DNA from: JAVBMU01 sp031551755
GTDB lineage: Bacteria; Actinomycetota; Actinomycetes; Actinomycetales; Cellulomonadaceae
Direction: 5' to 3'
DNA length: 64,000 nucleotides
Assembly: GCA_031551755.1 (NCBI GenBank)
Contig: JAVBNE010000005.1
Span: 1-64,000, forward strand
Part shown: in pieces, positions 1-8,465 of the stretch
Numbering within the stretch: the first letter of the stretch is position 1
Layout: the number at the start of each line of letters is the position of its first letter
Translations under genes and position numbers: made by a program
Notes under the pieces: generated by a model
What the model was told of the DNA's origin: nothing
Databases searched by the model: none
Seen by the model: only the letters and a program-made list of their open reading frames with translations

Positions 1-79
1 ACGACGAGTACTCCCCGAGGTGGTCGGACACCAGACGCACAGCACGCGCCTTGATCCCCGGATCGATCTTCTTGGGCAT
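1..79 (-). CDS. IS3-family transposase OrfA, N-terminal fragment (cut by window edge)
   Basis: The 26 visible residues, beginning MPKKIDPGIKARAVRLV, match the start of actinobacterial IS3 OrfA proteins, which are helix-turn-helix DNA-binding subunits of the OrfAB transposase. AAGGA at 87-91 (minus-strand reading) lies six bases before the ATG, a good ribosome-binding site. The gene is incomplete only because the window ends. OrfB should follow to the left. Confidence 0.8.
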   Translation of the reverse strand, partial: MPKKIDPGIKARAVRLVSDHLGEYSS

Positions 80-139
80 GAGCCCATCCTTCCTGGTCGG
101 CGACTCAGAAAGGAACGGCATCAAACCCGGGGCGGTTCA
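1..139 (-). mobile_element. IS3-family insertion sequence, 5' end only (continues beyond left edge)
   Basis: Read leftward from base 139, the DNA begins TGAACCGCCCCGGGTTTGAT, which looks like the terminal repeat of actinobacterial IS3-family elements. The first 26 codons of a transposase OrfA follow at 79 to 1. The element lies inside the gene at 105-530, whose last codons and stop codon are supplied by IS sequence. The rest of the element and its other end are outside the window. A near-identical 21-bp end lies alone at 15184-15204. Confidence 0.75.
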
Positions 140-530
140 CCTCGAACAACGCCTGACGCTCCAACTCCGATGCTTGGACCCTCAACAGCTCAAACTGGTA
201 GTGCAACTGGCCGTCCTCTTCGATCGCCGCATTCGCCGCCCGCTGCCCGACCTCCAAAACATCCGCATACCGCAACGCCGCCATACCCGCCTCACCACTG
301 ACCCCCGACAACCGAATCACCTGACCAGCGATCACCCCCGCCTGGTCAACCGCCGCATCAACAAACCGGCCCTGCTGACCGGCGAGTGTGGTACCGACCT
401 GGGAAATCAACACCGCCGTCTGAGCCAACTGCTCACCCTCGCCAACCAGCCACCGGCCCTCTTGACGCACCACCCACACATCCCCAGCAATCGGCTCCAA
501 ATCACCGTGATAATCCATCACCGGAATCAC
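105..530 (-). pseudogene. hypothetical protein gene truncated by the IS3 element
   Basis: The 141-residue frame starts with GTG at 530, overlapping the stop codon of the gene before it (GTGA overlap), so the two are translationally coupled. It contains about 125 native residues, largely predicted helical, with tryptophans near residues 19 and 27 and no membrane segment. From base 139 onward the reading frame is IS terminal sequence, which supplies the last ten residues or so and the TGA at 105-107. The true C-terminal part is therefore lost or lies beyond the element. I do not recognise the family. Position after a WXG-like protein suggests a type VII secretion-linked effector, by inference only. 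Confidence 0.6.
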
Positions 531-844
531 GGCACAACCCCCGACACGGCCTGAGCCAATCGCCCATCAACCGCCACCAACTCACCCTCAGCCTTGCCCA
601 AACGACCCGCCAAACCCCACAACCGAACCCGCACATCAAAACGCTCAAAAACCCACGACTGCCTAAAATCACCCACTGCACCGGCGAATATCGGCTCCTT
701 CACCGCGCCCGCGAGACTACCCAAGCGCTCCCCGGACTCACCCACTCGATCACCCGCCACCCGAGCAGCAGACGCAGCCAGACCCAGCAGCTCAAGATCC
801 ACCATTAGATCCGCCACCAGCACAACACCCCTCACGATCGCCAT
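527..844 (-). CDS. small helical WXG100-like hypothetical protein
   Basis: The protein is about 105 residues from ATG 844, or 92 from ATG 805. The start is unsettled, since neither has a strong ribosome-binding site. It is predicted to be all-helical without cysteines or membrane segments, and has a central W-x-F tryptophan motif in the stretch FRQSWVFERFDVRVRLWGLA. Size and shape resemble WXG100/ESX-type proteins, which are exported as helical hairpins by type VII secretion, but no exact WXG is present, so this is an analogy. The next gene overlaps it by 4 bp. Bases 845-1065 upstream hold no gene I can support. Confidence 0.5.
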   Translation of the reverse strand: MAIVRGVVLVADLMVDLELLGLAASAARVAGDRVGESGERLGSLAGAVKEPIFAGAVGDFRQSWVFERFDVRVRLWGLAGRLGKAEGELVAVDGRLAQAVSGVVP

Positions 845-1065
845 CGAACCAGACCCGCCCAACCTAGCAGCACCCACAAACCGGCCAAACGCCTTTCGTT
901 CATCGAGACCGTGCCCTTCGGGGAGCGGGCTGGGCCGCCCCATCGTCGGGCGGCCGTTCAACGGACGCTCACGATCCCGACCCGGGAGACACGGTGACTG
1001 ATCACCGGAGATCCGCCCACCACCTCGCGCTATCCCAGCCACAACCGATGCCCCTGCCCGTGCGT

Positions 1066-1071
1066 TAGGAT
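1066..1071 (+). promoter_or_regulatory. -10 element of glyA-folD transcript
   Basis: TAGGAT lies about seven bases before the first conserved segment of the ZTP riboswitch, so the RNA would begin right at the aptamer. No convincing -35 box is visible. Confidence 0.45.
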
Positions 1072-1075
1072 CGTG

Positions 1076-1180
1076 CGCGTCGCGACTGGCGCGTCCGTGG
1101 TCCGAAACGGCCTGCGGAGGGGTGGATCACCACCGGGGAGCGACAGTGTGTCGACGACGGGTCGTTCGCCTGGGCCCCGG
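1076..1180 (+). promoter_or_regulatory. ZTP (pfl-type) riboswitch upstream of glyA-folD
   Basis: Three hallmark segments of the pfl/ZTP aptamer occur in order: CGCGACTGGCG at 1081-1091, CCACCGGGGAGCG at 1130-1142, and the pseudoknot-forming CGCCTGGGCC at 1167-1176. Between the first two there is a hairpin (GGTGGATCACCACC). This class binds ZTP/ZMP, an alarmone of 10-formyl-tetrahydrofolate shortage, and commonly controls glyA and folD, exactly the two genes downstream. About 85 bases separate the aptamer from the start codon, and this segment would carry the expression platform. I see no T-rich terminator, so translational control is more likely. Confidence 0.85.
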
Positions 1181-1262
1181 GTCACGGCGGTGCGTACCGC
1201 GTATCGCCACGCTCCGATCACCGTCGTCGGGCCGTCGAGGCCCGCAGCCCAGGAGGAACATG

Positions 1263-2555
1263 ATGAGTCCCCAGAACCCGGCCGAGAGCGCCCTCAACCT
1301 TCCGCTCGCCGATCTCGATCCGGAGATCGCTGCCGTCCTTGACGGTGAGCTCGCCCGTCAGCGCGACACACTCGAGATGATCGCCTCGGAGAATTTCGTG
1401 CCCCGTGCGGTCCTCCAGGCCCAAGGGTCAGTGCTGACCAATAAGTACGCGGAGGGCTACCCCGGTCGGAGGTACTACGGCGGCTGCGAGCAGGTCGACA
1501 TCGCCGAGAGCCTGGCCATCGAACGGGCGAAGGCGCTGTTCGGTGCCGAGCACGCCAACGTCCAACCCCACTCGGGCGCGACAGCGAACGCCGCCGTCCT
1601 GCACGCCCTGATCAATGCGGGTGACAAGATCCTCGGCCTGGAGCTGGCCCACGGCGGCCACCTGACGCACGGCATGCGGATCAACTTCTCCGGCAAGCTG
1701 TACGACGTGGCCGCCTACGGGGTGGACCCGCAGACCTACCGCGTGGATATGGACGTCGTGCGGGCGGCGGCTTTGGAGCACCGTCCGCAGGTGATCATCG
1801 CGGGCTGGTCGGCCTACCCCCGGCACCTCGACTTCGCGGCGTTCCGGTCCATCGCGGACGAGGTCGGCGCAAAGCTCTGGGTGGACATGGCCCACTTCGC
1901 GGGCCTGGTCGCGGCTGGGCTACACCCGTCGCCCGTGCCGCATGCCCATGTGGTGTCCTCCACGGTCCACAAGACGATCGGCGGCCCGCGTTCCGGGTTC
2001 ATCCTCAGCACTGAGGAGTTCGCCAAGAAGATCGACTCGGCGGTCTTTCCCGGCCAGCAGGGCGGTCCGCTCATGCATGTGATCGCGGCGAAGGCGGTGT
2101 CCTTCAAGGTGGCCGGCTCGGTCGAGTTCGCGGACCGTCAGCGCCGCACCTTGGCTGGTGCGCAGATCATCGCCGACCGGCTGTCGCAGCCCGACGTCGC
2201 GGGCGCGGGTGTCTCGGTGCTGACCGGCGGTACCGATGTGCACCTGGTCTTGGTGGACCTGCGCGAAAGCCCGCTCGACGGCCAGCAGGCCGAAGACTTG
2301 CTGCACGACGTCGGCATCACGGTGAACCGCAATGCCGTGCCCTTCGATCCCCGGCCGCCGCGTGTGACCTCCGGCCTGCGGATCGGCACCCCGGCGCTGG
2401 CGACACGCGGCTTCGGCGATGCCGAGTTCACCGAGGTGGCGGACGTCATCGCGACCGCGCTGGTGCAGGGCGCCGCGACCGACACCGACGCCCTCAGGGC
2501 CCGGGTTGCGCGCCTCACCGAACAGTTCCCGCTCTACCCAGGACTGGCCCAGTGA
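1263..2555 (+). CDS. glyA: serine hydroxymethyltransferase
   Basis: A cytosolic PLP enzyme that converts serine and tetrahydrofolate to glycine and 5,10-methylene-THF, the main one-carbon entry point. The 430-residue length is normal. The N-terminus has LEMIASENF and the mid-region VQPHSGATAN. The cofactor lysine is K237 in SSTVHKTIGGPRSGF. AGGAGG at 1251-1256 sets the start at ATG 1263 (ATG 1260 is only three bases away). A longer reading frame from 1122 runs through the riboswitch and is not used. folD overlaps the stop codon by 4 bp, so the two are one operon under ZTP control. Confidence 0.97.
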   Translation: MSPQNPAESALNLPLADLDPEIAAVLDGELARQRDTLEMIASENFVPRAVLQAQGSVLTNKYAEGYPGRRYYGGCEQVDIAESLAIERAKALFGAEHANVQPHSGATANAAVLHALINAGDKILGLELAHGGHLTHGMRINFSGKLYDVAAYGVDPQTYRVDMDVVRAAALEHRPQVIIAGWSAYPRHLDFAAFRSIADEVGAKLWVDMAHFAGLVAAGLHPSPVPHAHVVSSTVHKTIGGPRSGFILSTEEFAKKIDSAVFPGQQGGPLMHVIAAKAVSFKVAGSVEFADRQRRTLAGAQIIADRLSQPDVAGAGVSVLTGGTDVHLVLVDLRESPLDGQQAEDLLHDVGITVNRNAVPFDPRPPRVTSGLRIGTPALATRGFGDAEFTEVADVIATALVQGAATDTDALRARVARLTEQFPLYPGLAQ

Positions 2556-3508
2556 CCGCCGCGGACGGCGGGGCCACCTCCACCGCCGCGTCGACCGACC
2601 CTGCTCACGGGTCTGCCGCCGAGGGGCTAAGTCGCGCCCAGGTGCTCGACGGCACCGCGACGGCGGCCGCGATCAAGGCTGAGCTGACCGAACGGGTGGC
2701 CGCGCTCAAGGCTCGTGGCGTCACCCCTGGGCTGGGGACGGTCCTGGTCGGTGACGACCCTGGGTCGCGCAGTTACGTCGCCGGCAAGCACCGGGACTGC
2801 GCGGAGGTGGGTATCGCCTCGATCCGTGTGGACCTGCCCGCCGATGCGACCCAGGCCGACGTTGAGGCCGCGATCACTCAGCTCAACGAGGACCCGGCGT
2901 GTACGGGGTACATCGTGCAGCTGCCATTGCCGAAGGGCCTGGACACGAACCGGGTGCTGGAGTTGATCGACCCGGCCAAGGATGCCGACGGGCTGCACCC
3001 GACGAACCTGGGGCGGCTCGTGCTGCGGGTCAATGAGCCGATCACCTCGCCGTTGCCGTGCACGCCGGCGGGCATCGTGGAGCTGGTGCGTCGCCATGGA
3101 ATTGACCTGGCCGGAACCCACGTCGTTGTCGTGGGCCGGGGGACGACGGTCGGGCGGTCGATCGGGCTGCTGCTCACCCGCCGGGAGATCAACGCGACGG
3201 TCACCTTGACCCACACCGGGACCCGGGACCTGTCCACCCACCTGCGGCAAGCGGATGTCATTATCGCGGCCGCCGGGGTGCCGGGGTTCGTGACGGCCGA
3301 AGATGTACGGCCGGGTGCCGTGGTGCTGGATGTCGGCGTCAGCCGGGTCGCCGATGCGGACGGTAAGTCCCGGCTGCGGGGCGACGTCGCCACCGAGGTG
3401 GCGGATGTCGCCGGGTGGTTGTCACCCAACCCGGGTGGTGTCGGTCCGATGACGCGGGCGATGCTGTTGGCCAACGTGGTGGAAGCGGCGGAGCGCGCGC
3501 TCGGTTAG
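2552..3508 (+). CDS. folD: bifunctional methylene-THF dehydrogenase / methenyl-THF cyclohydrolase
   Basis: FolD interconverts 5,10-methylene-, methenyl- and 10-formyl-THF using NADP. The GTG at 2552 overlaps the glyA stop, giving 318 residues. The first 30 or so are Ala/Thr-rich and absent from typical 280-290-residue homologues, so initiation could also be further in. Recognisable motifs are SYVAGKHRDC (catalytic lysine), YIVQLPLPKGL, PCTPAGI and the nucleotide-binding VVGRGTTVGRS. The C-terminus NPGGVGPMTRAMLL is complete. Together with glyA it forms a one-carbon operon behind the riboswitch. Confidence 0.96.
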   Translation: MTAADGGATSTAASTDPAHGSAAEGLSRAQVLDGTATAAAIKAELTERVAALKARGVTPGLGTVLVGDDPGSRSYVAGKHRDCAEVGIASIRVDLPADATQADVEAAITQLNEDPACTGYIVQLPLPKGLDTNRVLELIDPAKDADGLHPTNLGRLVLRVNEPITSPLPCTPAGIVELVRRHGIDLAGTHVVVVGRGTTVGRSIGLLLTRREINATVTLTHTGTRDLSTHLRQADVIIAAAGVPGFVTAEDVRPGAVVLDVGVSRVADADGKSRLRGDVATEVADVAGWLSPNPGGVGPMTRAMLLANVVEAAERALG

Positions 3509-3633
3509 TCGTACGGCGTGTGCTGGGTGAGCGGGGCGCGCGATCTGCATCGCGCGCCACCCGCCGAGGCTCCGCACGTACCCTGCGGGATACCTAAACC
3601 CGGCCGATGTCGGTATCAGGACCAAAGTCCCGC

Positions 3634-3639
3634 TAGGGT
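3634..3639 (+). promoter_or_regulatory. -10 element, leaderless MFS gene
   Basis: TAGGGT ends exactly six bases before ATG 3646, and there is no ribosome-binding site. Transcription would start at or beside the A of the start codon. Confidence 0.5.
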
Positions 3640-3645
3640 GCGGGG

Positions 3646-5025
3646 ATGAGCCTCGATGTGCTGATCGGTGCGCGGCTTCACCGTGCGCGTATGGCGGCGG
3701 CGGTCGCGTACGCCATCCAAGGTGCGGGCTTCGCCGTCGTGCTCACCCATGTGCCCACCTACAAGGACCGACTGCACCTCGGCGACGACGCGATCACCCT
3801 GGTGATCCTCGGTGTGTGCCTGGCCGCAGCCAGTGGGTCGGCCTTGTCGGGAGTGGTGGCCGCGCGGCGCGGTTCGCGCCAGGTGGTGGTCGGCGGGCTG
3901 CTGCTGGCCACCGTGAGCATCGCCGCGATCGGGCTGGCGACGACGTTGCCGTTCTTCATCGTGGCCATCGCCTGCTACGGCCTCGCCCTCGGAACGGTCG
4001 ACGCCGCCATGAACATGCAGGGGATCGACGTGGAACGCGCCTACGGGCGCTCAGTCCTGGCGTCGTTCCACGCCTGCAATGCGGCGGGGGGCGCGGCCGG
4101 TGCCCTCAGCGTGTCAGCGGCCGCCTGGCTGGGTTGGGGATCGGGAATCTCGATGACGGTGACGGCTTCTGTGATTGGCTGCGCGACTCTGCTGTTCACA
4201 CCCTGGTTGAGGGCGCGGGTGCCTGCTGGAGAGCCGCCGGCCTCCGCCAACGGTTCCGCGGTCTCGGCTCGTGGCGTTCCTGCGGTGCCGGGACACAGCA
4301 CAACACCCGCGGTGTCGAGCGACGGCGGCCCTCAAGGTGCCCCCGGGGTGCCGGTCGTGGGACCCGTCGCGGTGGCGGCCGGCACGATTGCCCTGATCGG
4401 GGCGGCGATGGTCGCCTTCCCGGTGGCGGACTCAGCGGTGTCGAGCTGGAGCGCGATCTTCCTACGTGATGTCCTGCTGGCCGAACCGATGTACGCCCCA
4501 CTTGGTTATGCCGCCTATCAGGCCATGCTCATCGGCTCGCGGCTGTGGGGTGACGCGCTGGTGCGCCGGGCGGGCCGTGTTCGGGTGGTGCGCGTGGGCG
4601 GCGCGGTCGGGGCGCTCGGGTTCGGTGTGGTCTGCGTCGCGACAGTGTGGCCGGTGGCGGTCCTCGGGTTGGCGGCGACAGGGCTTGGGCTCGGGGTGAT
4701 CGCCCCGCTCGCGTTCTCGGCTGCCGGAGACCGTGCGCATGAGGCGGTGGAGCGGGTCGTGCAACCCGGTCCGGGCTTCGCTCCAGCGGTCGATGCCGCG
4801 ACCGACTGGGCGGTGGCTCGACTGAATGTCTTCACCTACGCCGGGGCGGTGCTCGGTGGGGTGCTCACAGGGGTCTTCGCCACGGCACATCACCTGCGGT
4901 TGGGTTTCGCGGTGCTGGCCGGGCTGGCGGCGGTCTCCGCCGTTATGGCCGGGGTGCTGGCGGAGCGCGGGGTGCACAGCCAGCCGGTCGGCGCCGCTGG
5001 TGGTGCTGTTCAGTCACCCGCCTGA
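3646..5025 (+). CDS. MFS transporter, 12-TM, substrate unknown
   Basis: A 459-residue integral membrane protein with two sets of about six hydrophobic segments joined by a hydrophilic, Pro/Ala/Ser-rich central loop (about residues 190-240). The motif GxVAARRGSRQ after the second segment is the loop typical of major facilitator permeases. The segment ALGTVDAAMNMQG resembles the YbjJ/FucP-like branch. The substrate cannot be read from sequence. It stands alone between folD and xth, and seems to be expressed from a leaderless promoter. Confidence 0.85.
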   Translation: MSLDVLIGARLHRARMAAAVAYAIQGAGFAVVLTHVPTYKDRLHLGDDAITLVILGVCLAAASGSALSGVVAARRGSRQVVVGGLLLATVSIAAIGLATTLPFFIVAIACYGLALGTVDAAMNMQGIDVERAYGRSVLASFHACNAAGGAAGALSVSAAAWLGWGSGISMTVTASVIGCATLLFTPWLRARVPAGEPPASANGSAVSARGVPAVPGHSTTPAVSSDGGPQGAPGVPVVGPVAVAAGTIALIGAAMVAFPVADSAVSSWSAIFLRDVLLAEPMYAPLGYAAYQAMLIGSRLWGDALVRRAGRVRVVRVGGAVGALGFGVVCVATVWPVAVLGLAATGLGLGVIAPLAFSAAGDRAHEAVERVVQPGPGFAPAVDAATDWAVARLNVFTYAGAVLGGVLTGVFATAHHLRLGFAVLAGLAAVSAVMAGVLAERGVHSQPVGAAGGAVQSPA

Positions 5026-5146
5026 GGGCAGACAGGGCGCGCCGTCGGCCCGAGGGCCGCCCAAGGATCGCCTCTCCGTCGGCCTGCGACCTGTCACACA
5101 CCAACGGGTGGGCCGAGGTGTCGGTGGGGTGTGGTGAGATATCGGC

Positions 5147-5950
5147 GTGCTGACTGTCGCGACCGCCAACGTCAATGGGATTCGTGCTGCCTTCCGGCGG
5201 GGGATGGGCGCCTGGCTGGACACCCGCGCACCGGATCTTCTGCTGCTCCAAGAGGTACGGGCGCCCGACGAGATCCTGAACGGGTTCCTCGCCGACGGCT
5301 GGGGTATCGCGCAGCAAGCCTGCGATATCAAGGGCCGGGCGGGGGTCGCAGTGGCCTCACGGCTCCCGGTGACCGCTGTCCGGATCGGTCTGGGTGCCGG
5401 GGAGCCGGAGGTGCCAGTGGACACCGGGCGGTGGGTGGAAGCCGACATCGAGTTGCCAGACGGCTCCGTGGTGACCGTCGTCTCCGCGTACATCCACTCG
5501 GGCGTGGCCGGTACCGAGAAGATGACCGAGAAGTACGCCTACCTGGCCAAGGTCACCGACCGGATGCGGGCGTTGGTGAGCAGCGACCGCAAGGTCCTGG
5601 TCGCGGGGGACCTGAACATCGCTCATCACAACGTCGACATCGCGAACTGGCGAGGCAACCTGAAGAACGCCGGGTTCCTTCCCGAGGAGCGGGCCTATGT
5701 CGACACCTGGCTGGACGACATCGGACTTGTCGATCTCGGCCGGGTGCACGGCGGCGACGGCCCGGGTCCGTACACCTGGTGGACCTGGCGGGGGCGGGCC
5801 TTCGACAATGACGCCGGCTGGCGCATCGACTACCAGCTCGCCACCTCGGCGCTGGCCCAGCACGTGGTGAAGGTCGAAGTCGACCGCGCGCCGTCAAACG
5901 ACGAACGCTGGAGCGACCACGCCCCGCTCGTGGTCACCTACGACCTGTGA
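5147..5950 (+). CDS. xth: exodeoxyribonuclease III / AP endonuclease
   Basis: A 267-residue enzyme of the EEP (endonuclease/exonuclease/phosphatase) fold that cleaves DNA at abasic sites and removes 3'-blocking groups. Diagnostic motifs are N-terminal ATANVNGIRAA, metal-binding glutamate in LLLLQEVRAP, AGDLNIAHHNVDI, and the C-terminal WRIDYQ and SDHAPLV (catalytic Asp-His). The start is GTG 5147, preceded by GTGAGATATCGGC with no ribosome-binding site, close to the leaderless pattern seen elsewhere here. It converges on galK with 23 bases between them. Confidence 0.95.
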   Translation: MLTVATANVNGIRAAFRRGMGAWLDTRAPDLLLLQEVRAPDEILNGFLADGWGIAQQACDIKGRAGVAVASRLPVTAVRIGLGAGEPEVPVDTGRWVEADIELPDGSVVTVVSAYIHSGVAGTEKMTEKYAYLAKVTDRMRALVSSDRKVLVAGDLNIAHHNVDIANWRGNLKNAGFLPEERAYVDTWLDDIGLVDLGRVHGGDGPGPYTWWTWRGRAFDNDAGWRIDYQLATSALAQHVVKVEVDRAPSNDERWSDHAPLVVTYDL

Positions 5951-5973
5951 GCGCTTCGCCGGCCCGTGGCGGG

Positions 5974-7305
5974 TCAGTCGGCCCGGCCGGCCGGGGCCGA
6001 GGGGACAGCGGTCAAGAACGCGGGTGCCGCGAAACGAGCCCGGCTGAAGGCGTCCCGCACTGCCTCCGCGACTGCCGGGGCTTCGGCCGTCGGCAGCAGC
6101 GCGATCGCCGACCCTCCGAAGCCGCCGCCCGTCATTCGCGCACCCAGCGCACCGGCCTCGCGAGCTGTCCCCACCGCGAGGTCCAGCTCCGGGCAGGAGA
6201 CCTCATAATCGTCGCGCAGGGACCGGTGCGACTCGTCGAAGATAGGCCCGATCTCATCGATCGCACCGCGCCGGAGCTGATCGGCGACCTGCCTTACCCG
6301 GTCGATCTCGGTGATCACATGCCGCACGCGGCGGCGAGTCACCTCATCCGGCAACGCGGCCAGGACCGCTTCGAGCGCACCCGCGTCACCCGTGTTGCGC
6401 GAGTCGACGCTGATGCCGCCCCCACTCGGCTCCGGGCCACCCGCACCAGCCCCGCCCACGCCCAGGGCCCCGTCGGCCCCGGCGAGTTCGTCGGCGACTT
6501 CCCGTAGCGTCGGCCGCCCGAGTACCCGCGCGGCCTCTTCGCACGCGAGCCGCCGCGCCGCGTACTGACCGTCGACCAGCCGGTGCGGCGCCCGGGTGTC
6601 GATCACGAGCAGGGCGCGATCAGCGGCCGTCAGGTCGAGCGGCAGCGGGGTGGCCATCCGGAGCGGGTCGAGGCCGTGCCGGAAGTCGAGCAGCAGGGCA
6701 TGGCCGGCCGGGGACCGGAGTGAGGCCGCCTGATCCATCCCCCCGGTAGGGGCTCCGGCGATCTCGTTCTCCGCGCACACGCATGCCGCCGCCAACTGCG
6801 CGCGACCGTCGTCGGAGGTGACGAGCCCCAACCCGCACAGCTCATCTAGGGCAACCGCGATGGCGCTCTCCAGCGCAGCGGAGGAGGACAAGCCGGCCCC
6901 CAGCGGCACGCAAGAGTCGATGGCGGCCTCGAAACCGGTCATCTCGTGGCCGGCCTTGGCCAATGCCCACGCGACTCCGGCAGCGTAACCGGCCCAACCG
7001 TCTACCCTGCCCGGCGCGAGCTGCGCGAGCTGACCCGACCAGATGGCCCCCGGTTGCTGGGCGGAAACCAACCGGATCAGTCCGTCCGCGCGTGGGCGCA
7101 CCGCCGCGAAGGTGCGGTGCGGGAGAGCCATTGGCAGGCACAGTCCCGCGTTGTAGTCGGTGTGTTCCCCGATCAGGTTTACCCGGCCGGGGGCGGCCCA
7201 GACCGGTGGTGCGGGCTCGCCGAAGGCTTCCCGGAAGACATCACGAACAAGGTCACCACCGTGCTGGTCGGACCAGGCTTGCAGCCAGGTGATCGGGCTC
7301 GGCAT
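5974..7305 (-). CDS. galK: galactokinase
   Basis: GHMP-family kinase phosphorylating galactose at C1 in the Leloir pathway. The signature motifs are all present: GRVNLIGEHTDYNAGLCLP near residue 40, the ATP-binding PLGAGLSSSAALESA near residue 134, and MTGGGFGGSAIALL near the C-terminus. At 443 residues it is longer than the usual 380-400, because of a Gly-rich insertion at about residues 275-305. The ATG follows the mrp stop codon by two bases, so it is coupled to mrp and not to other gal genes, an unusual partner. Confidence 0.95.
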   Translation of the reverse strand: MPSPITWLQAWSDQHGGDLVRDVFREAFGEPAPPVWAAPGRVNLIGEHTDYNAGLCLPMALPHRTFAAVRPRADGLIRLVSAQQPGAIWSGQLAQLAPGRVDGWAGYAAGVAWALAKAGHEMTGFEAAIDSCVPLGAGLSSSAALESAIAVALDELCGLGLVTSDDGRAQLAAACVCAENEIAGAPTGGMDQAASLRSPAGHALLLDFRHGLDPLRMATPLPLDLTAADRALLVIDTRAPHRLVDGQYAARRLACEEAARVLGRPTLREVADELAGADGALGVGGAGAGGPEPSGGGISVDSRNTGDAGALEAVLAALPDEVTRRRVRHVITEIDRVRQVADQLRRGAIDEIGPIFDESHRSLRDDYEVSCPELDLAVGTAREAGALGARMTGGGFGGSAIALLPTAEAPAVAEAVRDAFSRARFAAPAFLTAVPSAPAGRAD

Positions 7306-7307
7306 CC

Positions 7308-8450
7308 CTAGAGGACCGTCAGGCCGAGCCGTCGGCCTGCAAGGCCCCGGCTGCGTGCCCCGAGATCCGTAGCGATGGCGGTCAATGCGACCGCAGCCGG
7401 CGACTCGGGTTCGCTGAGCACCACGGGTGTGCCCGAGTCGGCGGCGGCCCGCAGCTCCACGTCGAGGGCCACCTGTCCGAGCAGGGGGACCGGAGCGCCG
7501 GCCAGCTCACTGAGGTTCTTCGCCACCTGCTCACCGCCACCGGCTCCGAATACCTCCAGCTTGGAGCCATCCGGTTGCACCAACCAGGACATATTCTCGA
7601 CGACCCCGACAATGCTCTGTTTCGTTTGCCGGGCGATCGAGCCGGCCCGTTCGGCGACCTCCGCAGCGGCGACCTGCGGGGTCGTCACCACGATCAGCTC
7701 GCTGTTCGGCAGCAGTTGGGCGACGGAGATCGCGATGTCGCCGGTGCCGGGCGGGAGATCGAGCAGCAGTACGTCCAGGTCACCCCAGTAAACGTCAGCG
7801 AGGAACTGTTCGAGGGCCCGGTGGAGCATCGGGCCGCGCCAGACGACCGGCTGACCAGGCGGTACGAACATTCCGATGGACACCACCTTGACCCCGTGCG
7901 CAAGGGGGGGCAGCAGCATGGTGTCGACCTTCGTCGGCGGCCGCTGCACACCGAGCATGCGGGGGATCGAGAAACCGTAGATGTCCGCGTCGACCACCCC
8001 GACATCGAGTCCCTGAGCGGCCAACGCGACGGCAAGGTTCGCCGTGATGGACGATTTGCCGACGCCGCCCTTCCCGGACGCGATCGCATAGACCCTCGTC
8101 AGCGACTCGGGCTTGGCGAACGGGATCTCAGGGGTGGCCGAACCGCGCAGCTTGGTGCGCATCTCCGCACGTTGCTCGGGCGTCATCACGCCGAGGTCCA
8201 CGACCACCTCGCCCACGCCCTCGACCTTCTCTACCGCGGCGGTCACATCGCGCACCAGTGTGGAGCGCATCGGGCAGCCTTCGACGGTCAGATCCAGGCC
8301 CACGGTGACCTTGGTATCACCATCGGCGATCTCGATATCGACTGAACGGATCATGCCCAGGTCGGTGACGGGACGACGGATCTCCGGGTCGATGACGGTG
8401 GTGAGTGCTTCGCGGACGGATCGCTCATAATCGGCGACGGAATGAACCAT
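7308..8450 (-). CDS. mrp: Mrp/ApbC-type P-loop iron-sulfur cluster carrier
   Basis: A 380-residue protein with an N-terminal DUF59/MIP18 domain (about residues 8-85, with Cys59 in VEGCPM) and a C-terminal P-loop ATPase with the deviant Walker A SGKGGVGKSS at 125-134. The family delivers Fe-S clusters to target proteins. The CxxC pair seen in many ApbC proteins after ENMS is absent (ENMSWLVQPDG), leaving cluster binding by the C-terminal domain uncertain. TACGAT ends six bases before the ATG and no Shine-Dalgarno is seen. galK follows two bases after the stop. Confidence 0.92.
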   Translation of the reverse strand: MVHSVADYERSVREALTTVIDPEIRRPVTDLGMIRSVDIEIADGDTKVTVGLDLTVEGCPMRSTLVRDVTAAVEKVEGVGEVVVDLGVMTPEQRAEMRTKLRGSATPEIPFAKPESLTRVYAIASGKGGVGKSSITANLAVALAAQGLDVGVVDADIYGFSIPRMLGVQRPPTKVDTMLLPPLAHGVKVVSIGMFVPPGQPVVWRGPMLHRALEQFLADVYWGDLDVLLLDLPPGTGDIAISVAQLLPNSELIVVTTPQVAAAEVAERAGSIARQTKQSIVGVVENMSWLVQPDGSKLEVFGAGGGEQVAKNLSELAGAPVPLLGQVALDVELRAAADSGTPVVLSEPESPAAVALTAIATDLGARSRGLAGRRLGLTVL

Positions 8451-8456
8451 GGGCTC

Positions 8457-8462
8457 ATCGTA
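8457..8462 (-). promoter_or_regulatory. -10 element, leaderless mrp-galK transcript
   Basis: On the minus strand TACGAT is followed by exactly six bases and then the mrp ATG (8450). This is the same geometry as at 3634. Confidence 0.5.
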
Positions 8463-8465
8463 GGT

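Noticed and set aside
1122..1262. In-frame extension of glyA upstream to 1122
   Set aside because: It would translate the riboswitch, and the AGGAGG before ATG 1263 is a better start.
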